Source: Hoeflea ulvae (GTDB lineage Bacteria > Pseudomonadota > Alphaproteobacteria > Rhizobiales > Rhizobiaceae). Taken from it: a stretch of 64,000 nt of DNA. Under the pieces are notes generated by a model that saw nothing but the letters and a program-made list of their open reading frames with translations, searched no databases and had not been told where the DNA came from. The stretch lies in the NCBI RefSeq assembly GCF_026619435.1, contig NZ_JAOVZQ010000001.1:3479501-3543500 (forward strand), read 5' to 3'. Shown piece by piece: positions 24,965-33,883 of this stretch (its first letter is position 1; every line of letters begins with the position of its first letter). A program made the translations under genes and the position numbers.

Positions 24965-26263
24965 ATCGCCGCCTATCGTTTCATTCACACCGCTGACATC
25001 CACCTTGATTCGCCGCTGAAATCGCTGGCCCTGCGCGATGCGGAACTCGCCGGCCTCATCGGTGCGGCGACGCGCTCCGCGTTCAGCGCCATCATCGACC
25101 TGTGCATTACTGAGCGCGTCGACGCGCTGGTCATTGCCGGTGATCTCTATGATGGCGACCAGACCTCGATGAAGACCGCGCGGTTTCTCTCCGAGGAACT
25201 GCGCCGCCTGTCATCGGCAGGAATCCGCAGCTTCATCATTCGCGGCAATCACGATGCGCTCTCCCGGGTATCGAAGGAACTGGTACTGCCCGATGAGGTC
25301 AAGCTGTTTGGCGGGCGGGCCGAACATGTGATGGTCGAGCGCGACCCTGGCCTAAAACCGGTGGCGATCCACGGGCTGAGCTTCGCCAATCCGACAGCGC
25401 CCGAAAGCCTGCTGCCAAAATACAAGCCGGCCGTGCCCGATGCGATCAATATCGGCATTATGCACTCGAGCCTCGGCGGCGCGCCGGGGCATGATCCATA
25501 TGCGCCCTGCAGCCCGGCCGAGCTGCACGCCACCGGCTATGACTACTGGGCGCTCGGCCATATCCACAAGCGCTCCGTAGTCACCCGGCCCGATGCCGCT
25601 GACCGCAACATCGTGGTGATGCCGGGCATGCCGCAGGGCCGCGACATCAACGAGGACGGCGCAAAATCGGTGACACTGGTGTCGATCTCCGACGACGGCA
25701 CCGTCAGCCTCGAAGAGCGCTTCACCGCGCTGGCGGAATTCGCCCGCGTCCACATCGACGCTGCCGGCCTCACCGGGTGGAGCGACCTGGCCCAGGCCAT
25801 CACCGATGCGCTCAAACAGGCGCGCGCCAGCTCCGCCACGCCTGAACTTGTGGTGCGGCTGAGCTTTTCCGGTGCCACCGATCTCGCCTGGCGCATGCGC
25901 CGCGATGCAGACCTGCTGGTCACCGAAGCGCAGGACCGGGCCGCCCGCATCGGCGCAGTCTGGATCGAGAAAATCGAAACCGACTGCGTCCCGCCGAGAT
26001 CCGAAGGCCCTGCCTCGACCGATCCGCTGCACGAACTCCGGGCGCTGATGCAGACAGATATTCTGGGTTCCGGCGGCTATGCCGCAGCGCTGACCGCGAT
26101 GGCCGACCAATTGCAGGGGCAACTGCCGGCCGAGCTTCGCGACCTGCTCGGAGCCGACGAGGCAGACACCCGCGAGACGCTTCAAAGACTGGCCCGCGAG
26201 GGCGCCGAGGACGTGCTAGCACGGCTTCAGGGCAGCGCCGAGAGCGGGAGCGAGACCGCCTGA
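24965..26263 (+). CDS. YhaO/SbcD-like metallophosphatase DNA nuclease
   Basis: Calcineurin-fold nuclease partner of the large ATPase that follows. Metal motifs are HTADIHLDSPL at the extreme N-terminus, AGDLYDGD, RGNHDALS and later GHIHKRS. The frame is open from 24935, yet no ATG, GTG or TTG precedes the first motif. A GAGGAG ribosome site (24953-24958) with a 6-nt spacer points to ATC at 24965 as the initiation codon; otherwise a base difference destroyed an ATG. Starting at the first ATG (25169) would delete two metal motifs. About 432 aa, in line with YhaO. It overlaps the next gene by 1 bp (TGATG). Confidence 0.82.
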   Translation: MAAYRFIHTADIHLDSPLKSLALRDAELAGLIGAATRSAFSAIIDLCITERVDALVIAGDLYDGDQTSMKTARFLSEELRRLSSAGIRSFIIRGNHDALSRVSKELVLPDEVKLFGGRAEHVMVERDPGLKPVAIHGLSFANPTAPESLLPKYKPAVPDAINIGIMHSSLGGAPGHDPYAPCSPAELHATGYDYWALGHIHKRSVVTRPDAADRNIVVMPGMPQGRDINEDGAKSVTLVSISDDGTVSLEERFTALAEFARVHIDAAGLTGWSDLAQAITDALKQARASSATPELVVRLSFSGATDLAWRMRRDADLLVTEAQDRAARIGAVWIEKIETDCVPPRSEGPASTDPLHELRALMQTDILGSGGYAAALTAMADQLQGQLPAELRDLLGADEADTRETLQRLAREGAEDVLARLQGSAESGSETA

Positions 26264-29200
26264 TGCGCCTCAACCGCCTTGACCTGACCCGCTACGGCAA
26301 GTTCACCGATCACGTCATCGATTTCGGATCGCGCAGCGATGGCAAAGCGGATCTTCACATTGTCTACGGCCCCAACGAGGCCGGCAAATCCACCCTGTTC
26401 AATGGCTGGCTCGACCTTTTGTTCGGCATCGGGGCCCAGAGCAGCTACAATTTCCTGCACCCCTACCCGACCATGCGCATTGGCGCCGCCATCGACATCG
26501 ACGGCGAGACCCGCGAATTCGTCCGCATCAAGCGGCCGCAAAACAGCCTGTTTGACGGCCGCGACCAACCGGTGCCGGAAACGGCTCTGCTTGCCGGTCT
26601 CGGAGGGCTTGGCCGGGATGGCTACCGGACCATGTTCTCGCTTGATGACGAGACCCTGGAACAGGGCGGCGAGAGCATTCTCGCCAGTCGCGGCGATCTT
26701 GGCGAATTGCTGTTTTCGGCCAGCGCCGGGCTTGGCGACCTGTCGCAGCAGCTCGCCGGGATCCGCTCTGAAACCGAGGAATTCTACAAGCCGCGCGCGC
26801 AAAAACGCATTCTCGGTGACCTCAAGGCTGAATTGGCCGAGCTCAAGGCCGAGCGCGACCGGATCGACACACAGGCCAGCCGGTATGCCCAGCTCACCAA
26901 AGCTCTCGAAGAGGCGAATGCGCGCCATGCCGAGGCCAGCGCCGAACGCCGGCGCGCCGGCACGCGTCTTGCCGCCATCAACCGCCTGCTCACCGCCCTG
27001 CCGCGGCTTGGCGAACTTGACCGGCTGCACCAGCAGATCGAGCCGCTCGCCGGCCTGCCCGACGTCGCACCGGACTGGCGCGCGCAGATCGGCCGGTTGC
27101 GCGACGATGATGCGACGCTTGAGGCCAGCCGCAATGCACTTGCCGAGGAGATCGAGCGGCTGACCACGGACCTCGACGCAGGTACGGTCGATGACCAGAT
27201 CCTGGCGCTTCAGGGCCGGATCAGCGATCTCGATCGCCTGCGCACCCGCCATGACACTGCCGAGCAGGATCTGCCCGAACGCCGGCTGGCGCTGGGCCGC
27301 ATGGAAGGCCACATCGAACAGTTGCTGGCGCGGCTCGGCCGGAGCGGCAAGGCCGATGACGTGCTGCTCGACACCGCCCGCACCGCCGCGCTGCGCGACC
27401 TCATCGACGCCCGCTCGGCGCTCGATGGTCGGCTGACGTCGGCACGCAAGGAAGCATCAGACGCAAAGGCCGCCCATGACGAAGCGCTGGCCGAGCTGCA
27501 GATGGCCGGCGGCAGCAGCGAGGACACGGCAAGCGGAGATCGGCCAGCCCGGATTGCCGCGCTGAGCGAGACCCTGACGGCGCTGCGCAATGATGACCAC
27601 CGGCTGCGCAAACAGGCTGCCGAACGCGCCATCGGTCCCGCACGCGACAAATGCGCAGCCAGTCTGCAGGCGCTTGCCCCCTGGCAAGGCGATATCGCCG
27701 AGCTTGCCGCCATGCGGCCACCCTCACCCGCCACGCTCCGCAGCTGGAAATCCGGCCTTGAAGAGACAGCACGTGGGTTGGAGAAGACCGGGGCCGACAT
27801 CGCCCGCCTGACCCAGTCGCTCAGGCGCCATGAGGCCGAAGCCGGGGCGATTGCCCAGTCGCGCGCCCTGCTGTCGACCGGCGAGTTCGAAGCTTTACGC
27901 GCCGCCCGCGACGCGGCCTGGACGCAGCACGCAGCGGCGCTCGATATCGCCACGGCCAAGGCGTTCGAAACTGCCATGCAGGCCTATGATGCAGCTGCCG
28001 ACAAGCGCGCCGCCCACCAGGCCGATGTCGCGAAGCTCAACGAGATTTCGGTGCAAATCGCCATCACCCGGTCCGAACTCGAAGGCGCGTCCACTTCAAA
28101 AGCCGAGCTTGAAACCGCACGCGCCGGCCTGCTTGATCAGATCGCCACCGCGCTGTCCGCGTTGTCACCCAAACTGCCTGCAGACATGAGCCCGGACGCA
28201 ATCGAGAGCTGGCTTGGCCTGCGCGAGCTGGCGCTGGAAGCCGATCAGGACTTGCGCGCCCGCCTTGATGAACGCGACATCGCCACCCGGGATCAGCAAG
28301 CGGCCACCGACCGGCTGCTCAAGGCGCTGGCGCCGCTCGGCGTTCAAGCCTCAGATGCCGAGGAGTTCGACGCGCTGATCGCCCGGGCCCAGGATCTGGT
28401 CAGCCGCGAGACCCGGCTCGATGCCCAGCGCCGGATCGCGGCCTCCCAGGAGCGCATGCTCAGGCAGCGCCAGCACGAGTTGCGCGCTGCGGAAGACGAG
28501 CTGCAGGCCTGGATCCTGGCTTGGAAAACCGCCTGCGACGGCTGCTGGCTCGGAGAACCGGACCGGGTGGCAACCGCGGCCGAAGTGCGCGAGGCGCTGC
28601 CGCTGCTGACCGATCTCGGCACCGCGATCCACGACCGCAGCGGGCTGGCCGACCGCGTCGCCAAGATGGAACGCGATCAGGCCGATTATGCCGCAGCGCT
28701 AGCCGACACCGCCCGCGCTGCCGGGATCGACCCGACCGATATTCCCGTCAATGTGCTGGCGCGGCAGTTGAGCCAGCGTCTGGCGGCAGCCCAGGCGGCG
28801 CAATCGCGTCATGATACCGTCGCAGCCCAGATCGAGGCGGCGGTCGCGCGGCAGCGGGCGCAATCGGAAGCCCATGCCGCCCATAGAGCCAAGAAAACCG
28901 AAATGCTGACGGCACTCAATGCCGAGACGCTGACCGAAGCAGCTTTGTGCGTCGACCGGGCGCTGGAGCGCAAGGCGCTTGGTGAACGTCTCGACGAGAT
29001 CCGCGACCAGATCCGTGCAAGCCTCGACGCAGCGACGTTTGAAGAGGCGCAGGCACAGCTCGACGCCAGCGAACCGGACGGGCTGAACGCGGAAAAATCC
29101 GAGCTCGAAGCCAGGCTCGAAACGCTCGATGCCGATGTGCAGGAACTCCATGCCGCCCGCACCCGCGCCACCGAAGACCTCAATGCCGTGGGCGGCGATG

Positions 29201-29742
29201 ATGCCGTCGCCCGCATCGAGCAACAGCGCAAGACCATTCACCTCGCCATCGCCGAGGGCGCCGAACGCTATCTGAAGCTGTCAGCCGGGATCATAGCCAT
29301 GGAACAGGCGCTCACGCTCTACCGCGAGCGCCACCGCTCGTCGATGATGGCGCGCGCCTCCGAGGCCGTGCGCATCATCAGCCGCGGCCGCTACACCGGG
29401 CTTGCCTCGCAGCCCGACAAGGACCGCGAATTGCTGATCGCGCTGCAAAATGACGGCTCCTCCAAACAGGCCGCCGAAATGTCCAAGGGCGCCCGCTTCC
29501 AGCTCTATCTGGCGCTGCGTGTCGCCGGCTATCATGAATTCGCCGAAACCCGGCAGACCGTGCCCTTCATCGCCGACGACATCATGGAAACCTTCGACGA
29601 TTTCCGCGCCGAGGAAACCTTTCGCCTCTTTGCCGAAATGGCCGGCGTCGGCCAGGTGATCTATCTGACCCATCACAAGCATCTCTGCGATATCGCCAAA
29701 ACCGTCTGCCCGGACGTGAAAATCCACGAATTGACCGCCTGA
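26263..29742 (+). CDS. YhaN-like SMC/Rad50-type AAA ATPase
   Basis: 1159-aa ATPase with N- and C-terminal nucleotide-binding halves separated by long Ala/Glu/Arg-rich coiled coils, as in Rad50/SbcC and YhaN. Walker A is GPNEAGKST at about residues 36-44. The C-terminal signature region is MSKGARFQLYLALRVA, and Walker B is VPFIADDIMETFDD, followed by the switch motif YLTHHKHL. No CxxC zinc hook is apparent in the middle, which favours YhaN over SbcC. It is translationally coupled to the nuclease and probably acts in DNA-end processing or repair. Confidence 0.88.
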   Translation: MRLNRLDLTRYGKFTDHVIDFGSRSDGKADLHIVYGPNEAGKSTLFNGWLDLLFGIGAQSSYNFLHPYPTMRIGAAIDIDGETREFVRIKRPQNSLFDGRDQPVPETALLAGLGGLGRDGYRTMFSLDDETLEQGGESILASRGDLGELLFSASAGLGDLSQQLAGIRSETEEFYKPRAQKRILGDLKAELAELKAERDRIDTQASRYAQLTKALEEANARHAEASAERRRAGTRLAAINRLLTALPRLGELDRLHQQIEPLAGLPDVAPDWRAQIGRLRDDDATLEASRNALAEEIERLTTDLDAGTVDDQILALQGRISDLDRLRTRHDTAEQDLPERRLALGRMEGHIEQLLARLGRSGKADDVLLDTARTAALRDLIDARSALDGRLTSARKEASDAKAAHDEALAELQMAGGSSEDTASGDRPARIAALSETLTALRNDDHRLRKQAAERAIGPARDKCAASLQALAPWQGDIAELAAMRPPSPATLRSWKSGLEETARGLEKTGADIARLTQSLRRHEAEAGAIAQSRALLSTGEFEALRAARDAAWTQHAAALDIATAKAFETAMQAYDAAADKRAAHQADVAKLNEISVQIAITRSELEGASTSKAELETARAGLLDQIATALSALSPKLPADMSPDAIESWLGLRELALEADQDLRARLDERDIATRDQQAATDRLLKALAPLGVQASDAEEFDALIARAQDLVSRETRLDAQRRIAASQERMLRQRQHELRAAEDELQAWILAWKTACDGCWLGEPDRVATAAEVREALPLLTDLGTAIHDRSGLADRVAKMERDQADYAAALADTARAAGIDPTDIPVNVLARQLSQRLAAAQAAQSRHDTVAAQIEAAVARQRAQSEAHAAHRAKKTEMLTALNAETLTEAALCVDRALERKALGERLDEIRDQIRASLDAATFEEAQAQLDASEPDGLNAEKSELEARLETLDADVQELHAARTRATEDLNAVGGDDAVARIEQQRKTIHLAIAEGAERYLKLSAGIIAMEQALTLYRERHRSSMMARASEAVRIISRGRYTGLASQPDKDRELLIALQNDGSSKQAAEMSKGARFQLYLALRVAGYHEFAETRQTVPFIADDIMETFDDFRAEETFRLFAEMAGVGQVIYLTHHKHLCDIAKTVCPDVKIHELTA

Positions 29743-29961
29743 ACCGGTTTAATTCCCCTGATTTTTCGCGGCTGCGAACAGGCTTGGCTTGGCATCAGCG
29801 CCTTATCCCTGTATCGAGGCCGCAAATCTCCATGTGTTTTCTTGGATTCCATTCTCTGCAGGCAGCTTGATTGCCGGGCCGCAAATGCATTTCGCAGGCG
29901 CCGCTTTCGCAAACGTCGCATTGTCACACCATCCTTTCACCGGACAGGACGCCAACTCGCC

Positions 29962-31446
29962 ATGATCTCGTTCAACAGCTATCTCGCGCAATGGACCGGC
30001 AACGTCCGCGGTGACATCCTTTCGGGACTCGTCGTCGCTCTCGCGCTGATCCCCGAAGCCATCGCATTCTCGATCATCGCCGGCGTTGATCCGAAGGTCG
30101 GGCTCTATGCTTCCTTCTCCATTGCCGTGATCACCGCCATCGTCGGCGGCCGCCCGGGCATGATCTCGGCCGCCACCGCCGCCACCGCGGTGCTGATGGT
30201 TACCCTGGTCAAGGAACACGGGCTTGAATATCTGCTCGCGGCCACGGTGCTCGCCGGCCTGATCCAGGTCGTCGCCGGCCTGTGCAAGCTCGGCTATGTC
30301 ATGCGCTTTGTCTCGAAATCGGTGATGACCGGTTTCGTCAATGCGCTGGCGATCCTGATCTTCATGGCGCAATTGCCCGAACTCATCGGCGTGCCCTGGC
30401 TCACCTATGTCATGGTCGCAGCCGGCCTTGCCATCATCTATCTGTTTCCGCTGATCACCAAGGCGGTGCCCTCGCCGCTGGTCACCATCATCGTGCTCAC
30501 CGCCGTCACCCTGTTCTTCGGCTTCGACCTGCGCACCGTCGGCGACATGGGCGCCTTGCCCGACACCCTGCCGATCTTCCTGATCCCGGACATCCCGCTG
30601 ACGCTGGAAACCCTGCTGATCATCCTGCCCTATTCGGTCGCCGTGGCCGCCGTCGGCCTGCTCGAATCGCTGATGACGCAGACCATCGTCGACGATCTCA
30701 CCGACACCCCGTCCGACCGCAACATGGAATGCATCGGCCAGGGCATCGCCAACACCGCCACCGGCTTCATCGGCGGCATGGCCGGTTGCGCCATGATCGG
30801 CCAGTCGATCATCAATGTGAAATCCGGCGGACGCGGCCGGCTGTCGACCTTCATGGCCGGCGCCATGCTGCTGTTCTTCATCGTCGTGCTCGGCGACTGG
30901 GTGGCGCGCATTCCGATGGCGGCGCTCGTGGCGATCATGATCATGGTCTCGATCGGCACCTTCTCCTGGTCCTCGATCAAGAACCTGCGCACCCATCCGC
31001 GCTCGTCCTCGGTGGTGATGCTGGCTACCGTGCTGTTCGTGGTCTTCACCCACAATCTGGCGATCGGCGTGCTGGTCGGCGTGTTGCTCTCGGGCCTGTT
31101 CTTCGCCTGGAAGATCGCCCAGCTGTTCGGCATCCGCTCCACCCTGTCCGAAGATGGCAACACGCGCACCTATATCGTTGAAGGTCAGTTGTTTTTCGCC
31201 TCCGCCGATGATTTCATGCAGGGCTTCGATTTTCGCGAAGTGCTGGAAAAGGTGGTCATCGATGTCTCCCGCGCCCATATCTGGGATATCTCCAGCGTGA
31301 TGGCGCTCGACATGGCGGTGCTGAAATTCCGCCGTGATGGCGCAACGGTGGAGATTGTCGGCATGAACGAAGCATCCGAGACCATCGTCGACAGGCTTGC
31401 CATTCATGACAAGCCCGGCGCGATGGACCAGCTGATGTCGCATTAA
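29962..31446 (+). CDS. SulP family inorganic anion transporter
   Basis: 494-aa membrane protein with the SulP start ([20 protein letters not shown]), the motif [14 protein letters not shown], and a C-terminal STAS domain from about residue 405 ([16 protein letters not shown] ... [14 protein letters not shown]). Substrate may be sulfate, bicarbonate or another anion. Given the sox genes 12 kb away a sulfate role is tempting but not shown. The start at 29962 follows a weak ribosome site; a longer Arg-rich N-terminal reading from 29842 looks spurious. Confidence 0.88.
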   Translation: MISFNSYLAQWTGNVRGDILSGLVVALALIPEAIAFSIIAGVDPKVGLYASFSIAVITAIVGGRPGMISAATAATAVLMVTLVKEHGLEYLLAATVLAGLIQVVAGLCKLGYVMRFVSKSVMTGFVNALAILIFMAQLPELIGVPWLTYVMVAAGLAIIYLFPLITKAVPSPLVTIIVLTAVTLFFGFDLRTVGDMGALPDTLPIFLIPDIPLTLETLLIILPYSVAVAAVGLLESLMTQTIVDDLTDTPSDRNMECIGQGIANTATGFIGGMAGCAMIGQSIINVKSGGRGRLSTFMAGAMLLFFIVVLGDWVARIPMAALVAIMIMVSIGTFSWSSIKNLRTHPRSSSVVMLATVLFVVFTHNLAIGVLVGVLLSGLFFAWKIAQLFGIRSTLSEDGNTRTYIVEGQLFFASADDFMQGFDFREVLEKVVIDVSRAHIWDISSVMALDMAVLKFRRDGATVEIVGMNEASETIVDRLAIHDKPGAMDQLMSH

Positions 31447-31655
31447 GGCGTGGTCCGAAAGGCGGAAACCGGTTTTCGGGAAAAACGTGCCAAACAGAAA
31501 CCTGAAGCACATTGCATGAATACAATTCAATGCACTGTGCTTTAGGGCATCCTGCGGACAGGCCCCATTGACCGGCCGCAGACAAGGTGCCCTAGATCAA
31601 GCAATGGGAGCGCTGCGACCGGATACAGGCGCCGCGCTCCAGGGGAGCAAGAACC
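31447..31655. other. Intergenic region with repeat-like palindromic sequence
   Basis: The 209 bp between the SulP and UspA genes contain a GAAACCGGTTTTCGGGAA-type block and an imperfect dyad around 31511-31533 (TGCATGAAT / ATTCAATGCA). This resembles dispersed intergenic repeats of Rhizobiales, but a single copy cannot prove it. Confidence 0.3.
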
Positions 31656-32510
31656 ATGACCAATATCATTCTGGCCCTTGTCGACGGGTCCGCCTATTCG
31701 AAGAGCGTCTGCGACCATGCGGCCTGGGCTGCCGGGCGGATGAACGCCGAGGTCGACCTGCTGCACGTCCTGGGCCGCCGCTCCGGCGCCGACAAGTCCG
31801 ATCTATCAGGCTCGATCGCGCTGGGCGCCCGCACGGCGCTGCTGGAGGAGCTGTCCACGCTCGATGAGCAGCGCGCCAAGCTGTTGCAGCTCAAGGGCCG
31901 CGCCATTCTCGACGATGCCCGCGCCATCATCGAGGCCGCGGGCGAAAAGGTCGCCGGCGCCCATCTCCGCCAGGGCGAGATCGTCGAGACCGTGATCGAG
32001 CAGGAAGCCCCTGCCAGCATGATCATGGTGGGAAAACGCGGCGAGGAAGCCGATTTTGCCAGCCTGCGTCTGGGCGCGCATCTCGAACGCTTCATCCGCG
32101 CCAGCCACAAGCCGGTCTTCGTCGCCTCGCGCGCCTTCAAGCCGATCAACACCGTCATCGTCGCCTATGATGGCGGCGCCTCAAGCCAGCGGCTGGTCGA
32201 TCACATCGCCCGCAACCCGCTGTTTACCGGCCTCAAGATCGACGTCGTCACCGTCGGACAGAAGAACCGCGACACCGAGAAGGCACTCGAAGACGCAAAA
32301 GCCATTCTGACCGGCGCAGGCCTGGAGGTCGAAACCACCATCCTGTCGGGCCAGCCCGATGAGGTTCTGGGCAAGCGCGTCGAAGACTGCGGCTCCTGCC
32401 TCGTCGCCATGGGCGCCTACGGCCACTCCCGCATCCGCGCCTTCGTCCTCGGCTCGACCACGACGGAAATGCTGAGATCCTGCAAGGCGCCGGTGCTGCT
32501 GATGCGGTGA
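31656..32510 (+). CDS. Tandem-domain universal stress protein
   Basis: 284-aa cytoplasmic protein with two UspA domains (about 1-145 and 155-284). The C-terminal domain has the ATP-binding motif GAYGHSRIRAFVLGSTT; the first half has the degenerate version GKRGEEADFASLRLGA. The ATG at 31656 follows GGGGAGC. Its location just after a SulP transporter is a common pairing in proteobacteria. A stress or energy-state role is inferred from the family. Confidence 0.88.
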   Translation: MTNIILALVDGSAYSKSVCDHAAWAAGRMNAEVDLLHVLGRRSGADKSDLSGSIALGARTALLEELSTLDEQRAKLLQLKGRAILDDARAIIEAAGEKVAGAHLRQGEIVETVIEQEAPASMIMVGKRGEEADFASLRLGAHLERFIRASHKPVFVASRAFKPINTVIVAYDGGASSQRLVDHIARNPLFTGLKIDVVTVGQKNRDTEKALEDAKAILTGAGLEVETTILSGQPDEVLGKRVEDCGSCLVAMGAYGHSRIRAFVLGSTTTEMLRSCKAPVLLMR

Positions 32511-32544
32511 TGGGGCTGGGTGGGTTTGGTTGCAGTCGACCACT

Positions 32545-32620
32545 TTAACCCAATTTCGGGCCAATTGAGTTATTAACCCGCTTTTGGGTTAAATACCAAA
32601 TTGACCCAAAAATGGGCTAA
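32545..32620. promoter_or_regulatory. Three tandem inverted-repeat operators, 28-bp period
   Basis: Three copies of TTRACCC-N6-GGGYYAA start at 32545, 32573 and 32601, exactly 28 bp apart. The middle copy is a perfect palindrome (TTAACCC/GGGTTAA); the outer two each have one or two changes. The third overlaps a TTGACC that can serve as the -35 of the satD promoter. The array ends 15 bp before the satD ATG, so it is a likely repressor-binding region for this gene pair. Confidence 0.8.
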
Positions 32621-32629
32621 TGATATTGT
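32601..32629 (+). promoter_or_regulatory. Putative satD promoter giving a leaderless mRNA
   Basis: TTGACC (32601-32606) and TATTGT (32624-32629) are separated by 17 bp. The expected start point falls at about 32636, which is the A of the satD ATG. No usable Shine-Dalgarno sequence lies upstream of that ATG, so the message may be leaderless. Confidence 0.45.
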
Positions 32630-32635
32630 CGGGGC

Positions 32636-33337
32636 ATGACCCACTCCACCTCCTCTTTTGCTGTTCTTATGGGCGATCTCGTAGGTAGCGAGCGCCATGC
32701 GAACCCTAAAACTCTGCACGCCCATTTCAATGCCGCCATTGACCGTCAGAATGAAGTCCTTGCCGCTGACATGGTCTCGCCGTTAACAATAACCCTTGGC
32801 GATGAATTCCAAGGTTTGCTCAGTTCGCTCGTCGCCGCGGCGCAAGCCGCGCGCGAGATTCGATTCGAGTTGATGCGCAAGAATATCGACTGCCGGTTCG
32901 TAATCGGCAGCATCGACCTCAAGACTCAAGTCAATCACGAGCGTGCGTGGAACATGATGGGGCCGGGCTTTGCAGCCGCGCGCGCGCGACTCAGCGAGAA
33001 ACGGTCTCCAAGCCGCTATCGCTTTTCCATTCAGCAGGACGCGCTTCTCGAGACGATGCTCGAAGCGAGCGGCGCAAGCCTCACCACGATCGAGCGCCGC
33101 TGGTCGGAAGCCCAGCGCGAGGATATCATCAAGTTGCTGGAAGGCGCCTCTGTTGCTGAAATCGCGCGCGCGCGCAATGTCAGCGTACACAATGTTTACA
33201 AGGTGCGAAGCGCTGGTGACTTTGACCTCTATGTGATCCAGTGGGACGCAATTCAAAAAGCTCTTGCCGAGCTTGACCGTCGCTACGAACTGCCAGGAGC
33301 CGACAAGTGGTGCACGCACTCCTTTACACCAGCGTAG
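32636..33337 (+). CDS. SatD-family protein: cyclase-like domain plus helix-turn-helix
   Basis: 233-aa cytoplasmic protein of the SatD family (function unknown). By eye the N-terminal half matches the class III nucleotide cyclase pattern. MGDLVGS (D14) resembles the first metal-Asp motif, and TLGDEFQG (D56) lies 42 residues later where the second metal Asp belongs. RFVIGSI (87-93) is like RxGIxxG, and GPGFAAARARL (109-119) is like the GDxVNxAxR motif, although its Asn is lost. Residues about 157-195 form a helix-turn-helix (SVAEIARARNVSVHNVYKV) that could bind the upstream operators. GC is visibly lower than in flanking genes. It overlaps the next gene by 31 bp. Confidence 0.72.
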   Translation: MTHSTSSFAVLMGDLVGSERHANPKTLHAHFNAAIDRQNEVLAADMVSPLTITLGDEFQGLLSSLVAAAQAAREIRFELMRKNIDCRFVIGSIDLKTQVNHERAWNMMGPGFAAARARLSEKRSPSRYRFSIQQDALLETMLEASGASLTTIERRWSEAQREDIIKLLEGASVAEIARARNVSVHNVYKVRSAGDFDLYVIQWDAIQKALAELDRRYELPGADKWCTHSFTPA

Positions 33338-33708
33338 CTCTGTTACTTCTGACTTGGGCCGGCAACCAGATCTGCCGCGGAATTTTCAAACTCACCGGAT
33401 TAAAGAATTCGATTGCTAATCTTCCTACACCCACGCATAGCGCTGGGCGCTGGATTGGTGCCTTCGAACGATTGATCATAGCTCTCGGCTTGATCGTTCA
33501 CAGCTGGGAAATACTCGCCGTGGTGATCGCACTCAAGACTGTTGCGCGCTTCAAGGAGATGGACGAACGCGACTTTGCTGAATATTTTCTGGTCGGATCA
33601 CTGTTTAGCATATTGTGGACGATGCTCGTGACCAGTGCTTGGCTCGCATATGATCATAAGCTCGGGATTGACATACGCAATCTCATGGAACAATGGCTTG
33701 GCATTTAG
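33307..33708 (+). CDS. Three-helix membrane protein resembling DUF3307 C-terminus
   Basis: 133-aa membrane protein starting at GTG 33307, with AGGAG 7 nt upstream, inside the end of satD. Hydrophobic helices lie at about residues 4-26, 52-80 and 96-118. The segment GRWIGAFERLIIALGLI ... ALKTVARFKEMDERDFAEYFLVGSLFS matches my memory of the DUF3307 C-terminal half; the N-terminal part of that family is absent. The overlap with satD means the two are made together, suggesting a cytoplasmic sensor and membrane effector. Function unknown. Confidence 0.65.
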   Translation: MVHALLYTSVALLLLTWAGNQICRGIFKLTGLKNSIANLPTPTHSAGRWIGAFERLIIALGLIVHSWEILAVVIALKTVARFKEMDERDFAEYFLVGSLFSILWTMLVTSAWLAYDHKLGIDIRNLMEQWLGI

Positions 33709-33883
33709 ACAAACAATCTGCAATCGAGCGCGAACAAGCAGCCCACTCACAGTAACTACACCTTTTGCTTGAGCAATGCCCGCTTCTTCGGTCCGAAGGA
33801 CTTGATACTGCCATTCACCTCCACCCCACTCCCCCTACCACGGCGACTTCAGCGGCGTCTGCCACAGCCAATAATAATACACC

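Noticed and set aside
25169..26263. YhaO-like gene starting at its first ATG
   Set aside because: This would remove the HTADIHLD and AGDLYDGD metal motifs, which are in frame and intact upstream.
29803..31530. Long minus-strand open frame (575 codons)
   Set aside because: Antisense to the SulP transporter gene, low-complexity His/Asp/Gln-rich, no recognisable motif.
31447..31655. Possible dispersed repeat or small RNA between SulP and UspA genes
   Set aside because: Only one copy in the window and imperfect dyads; no basis to name an element.
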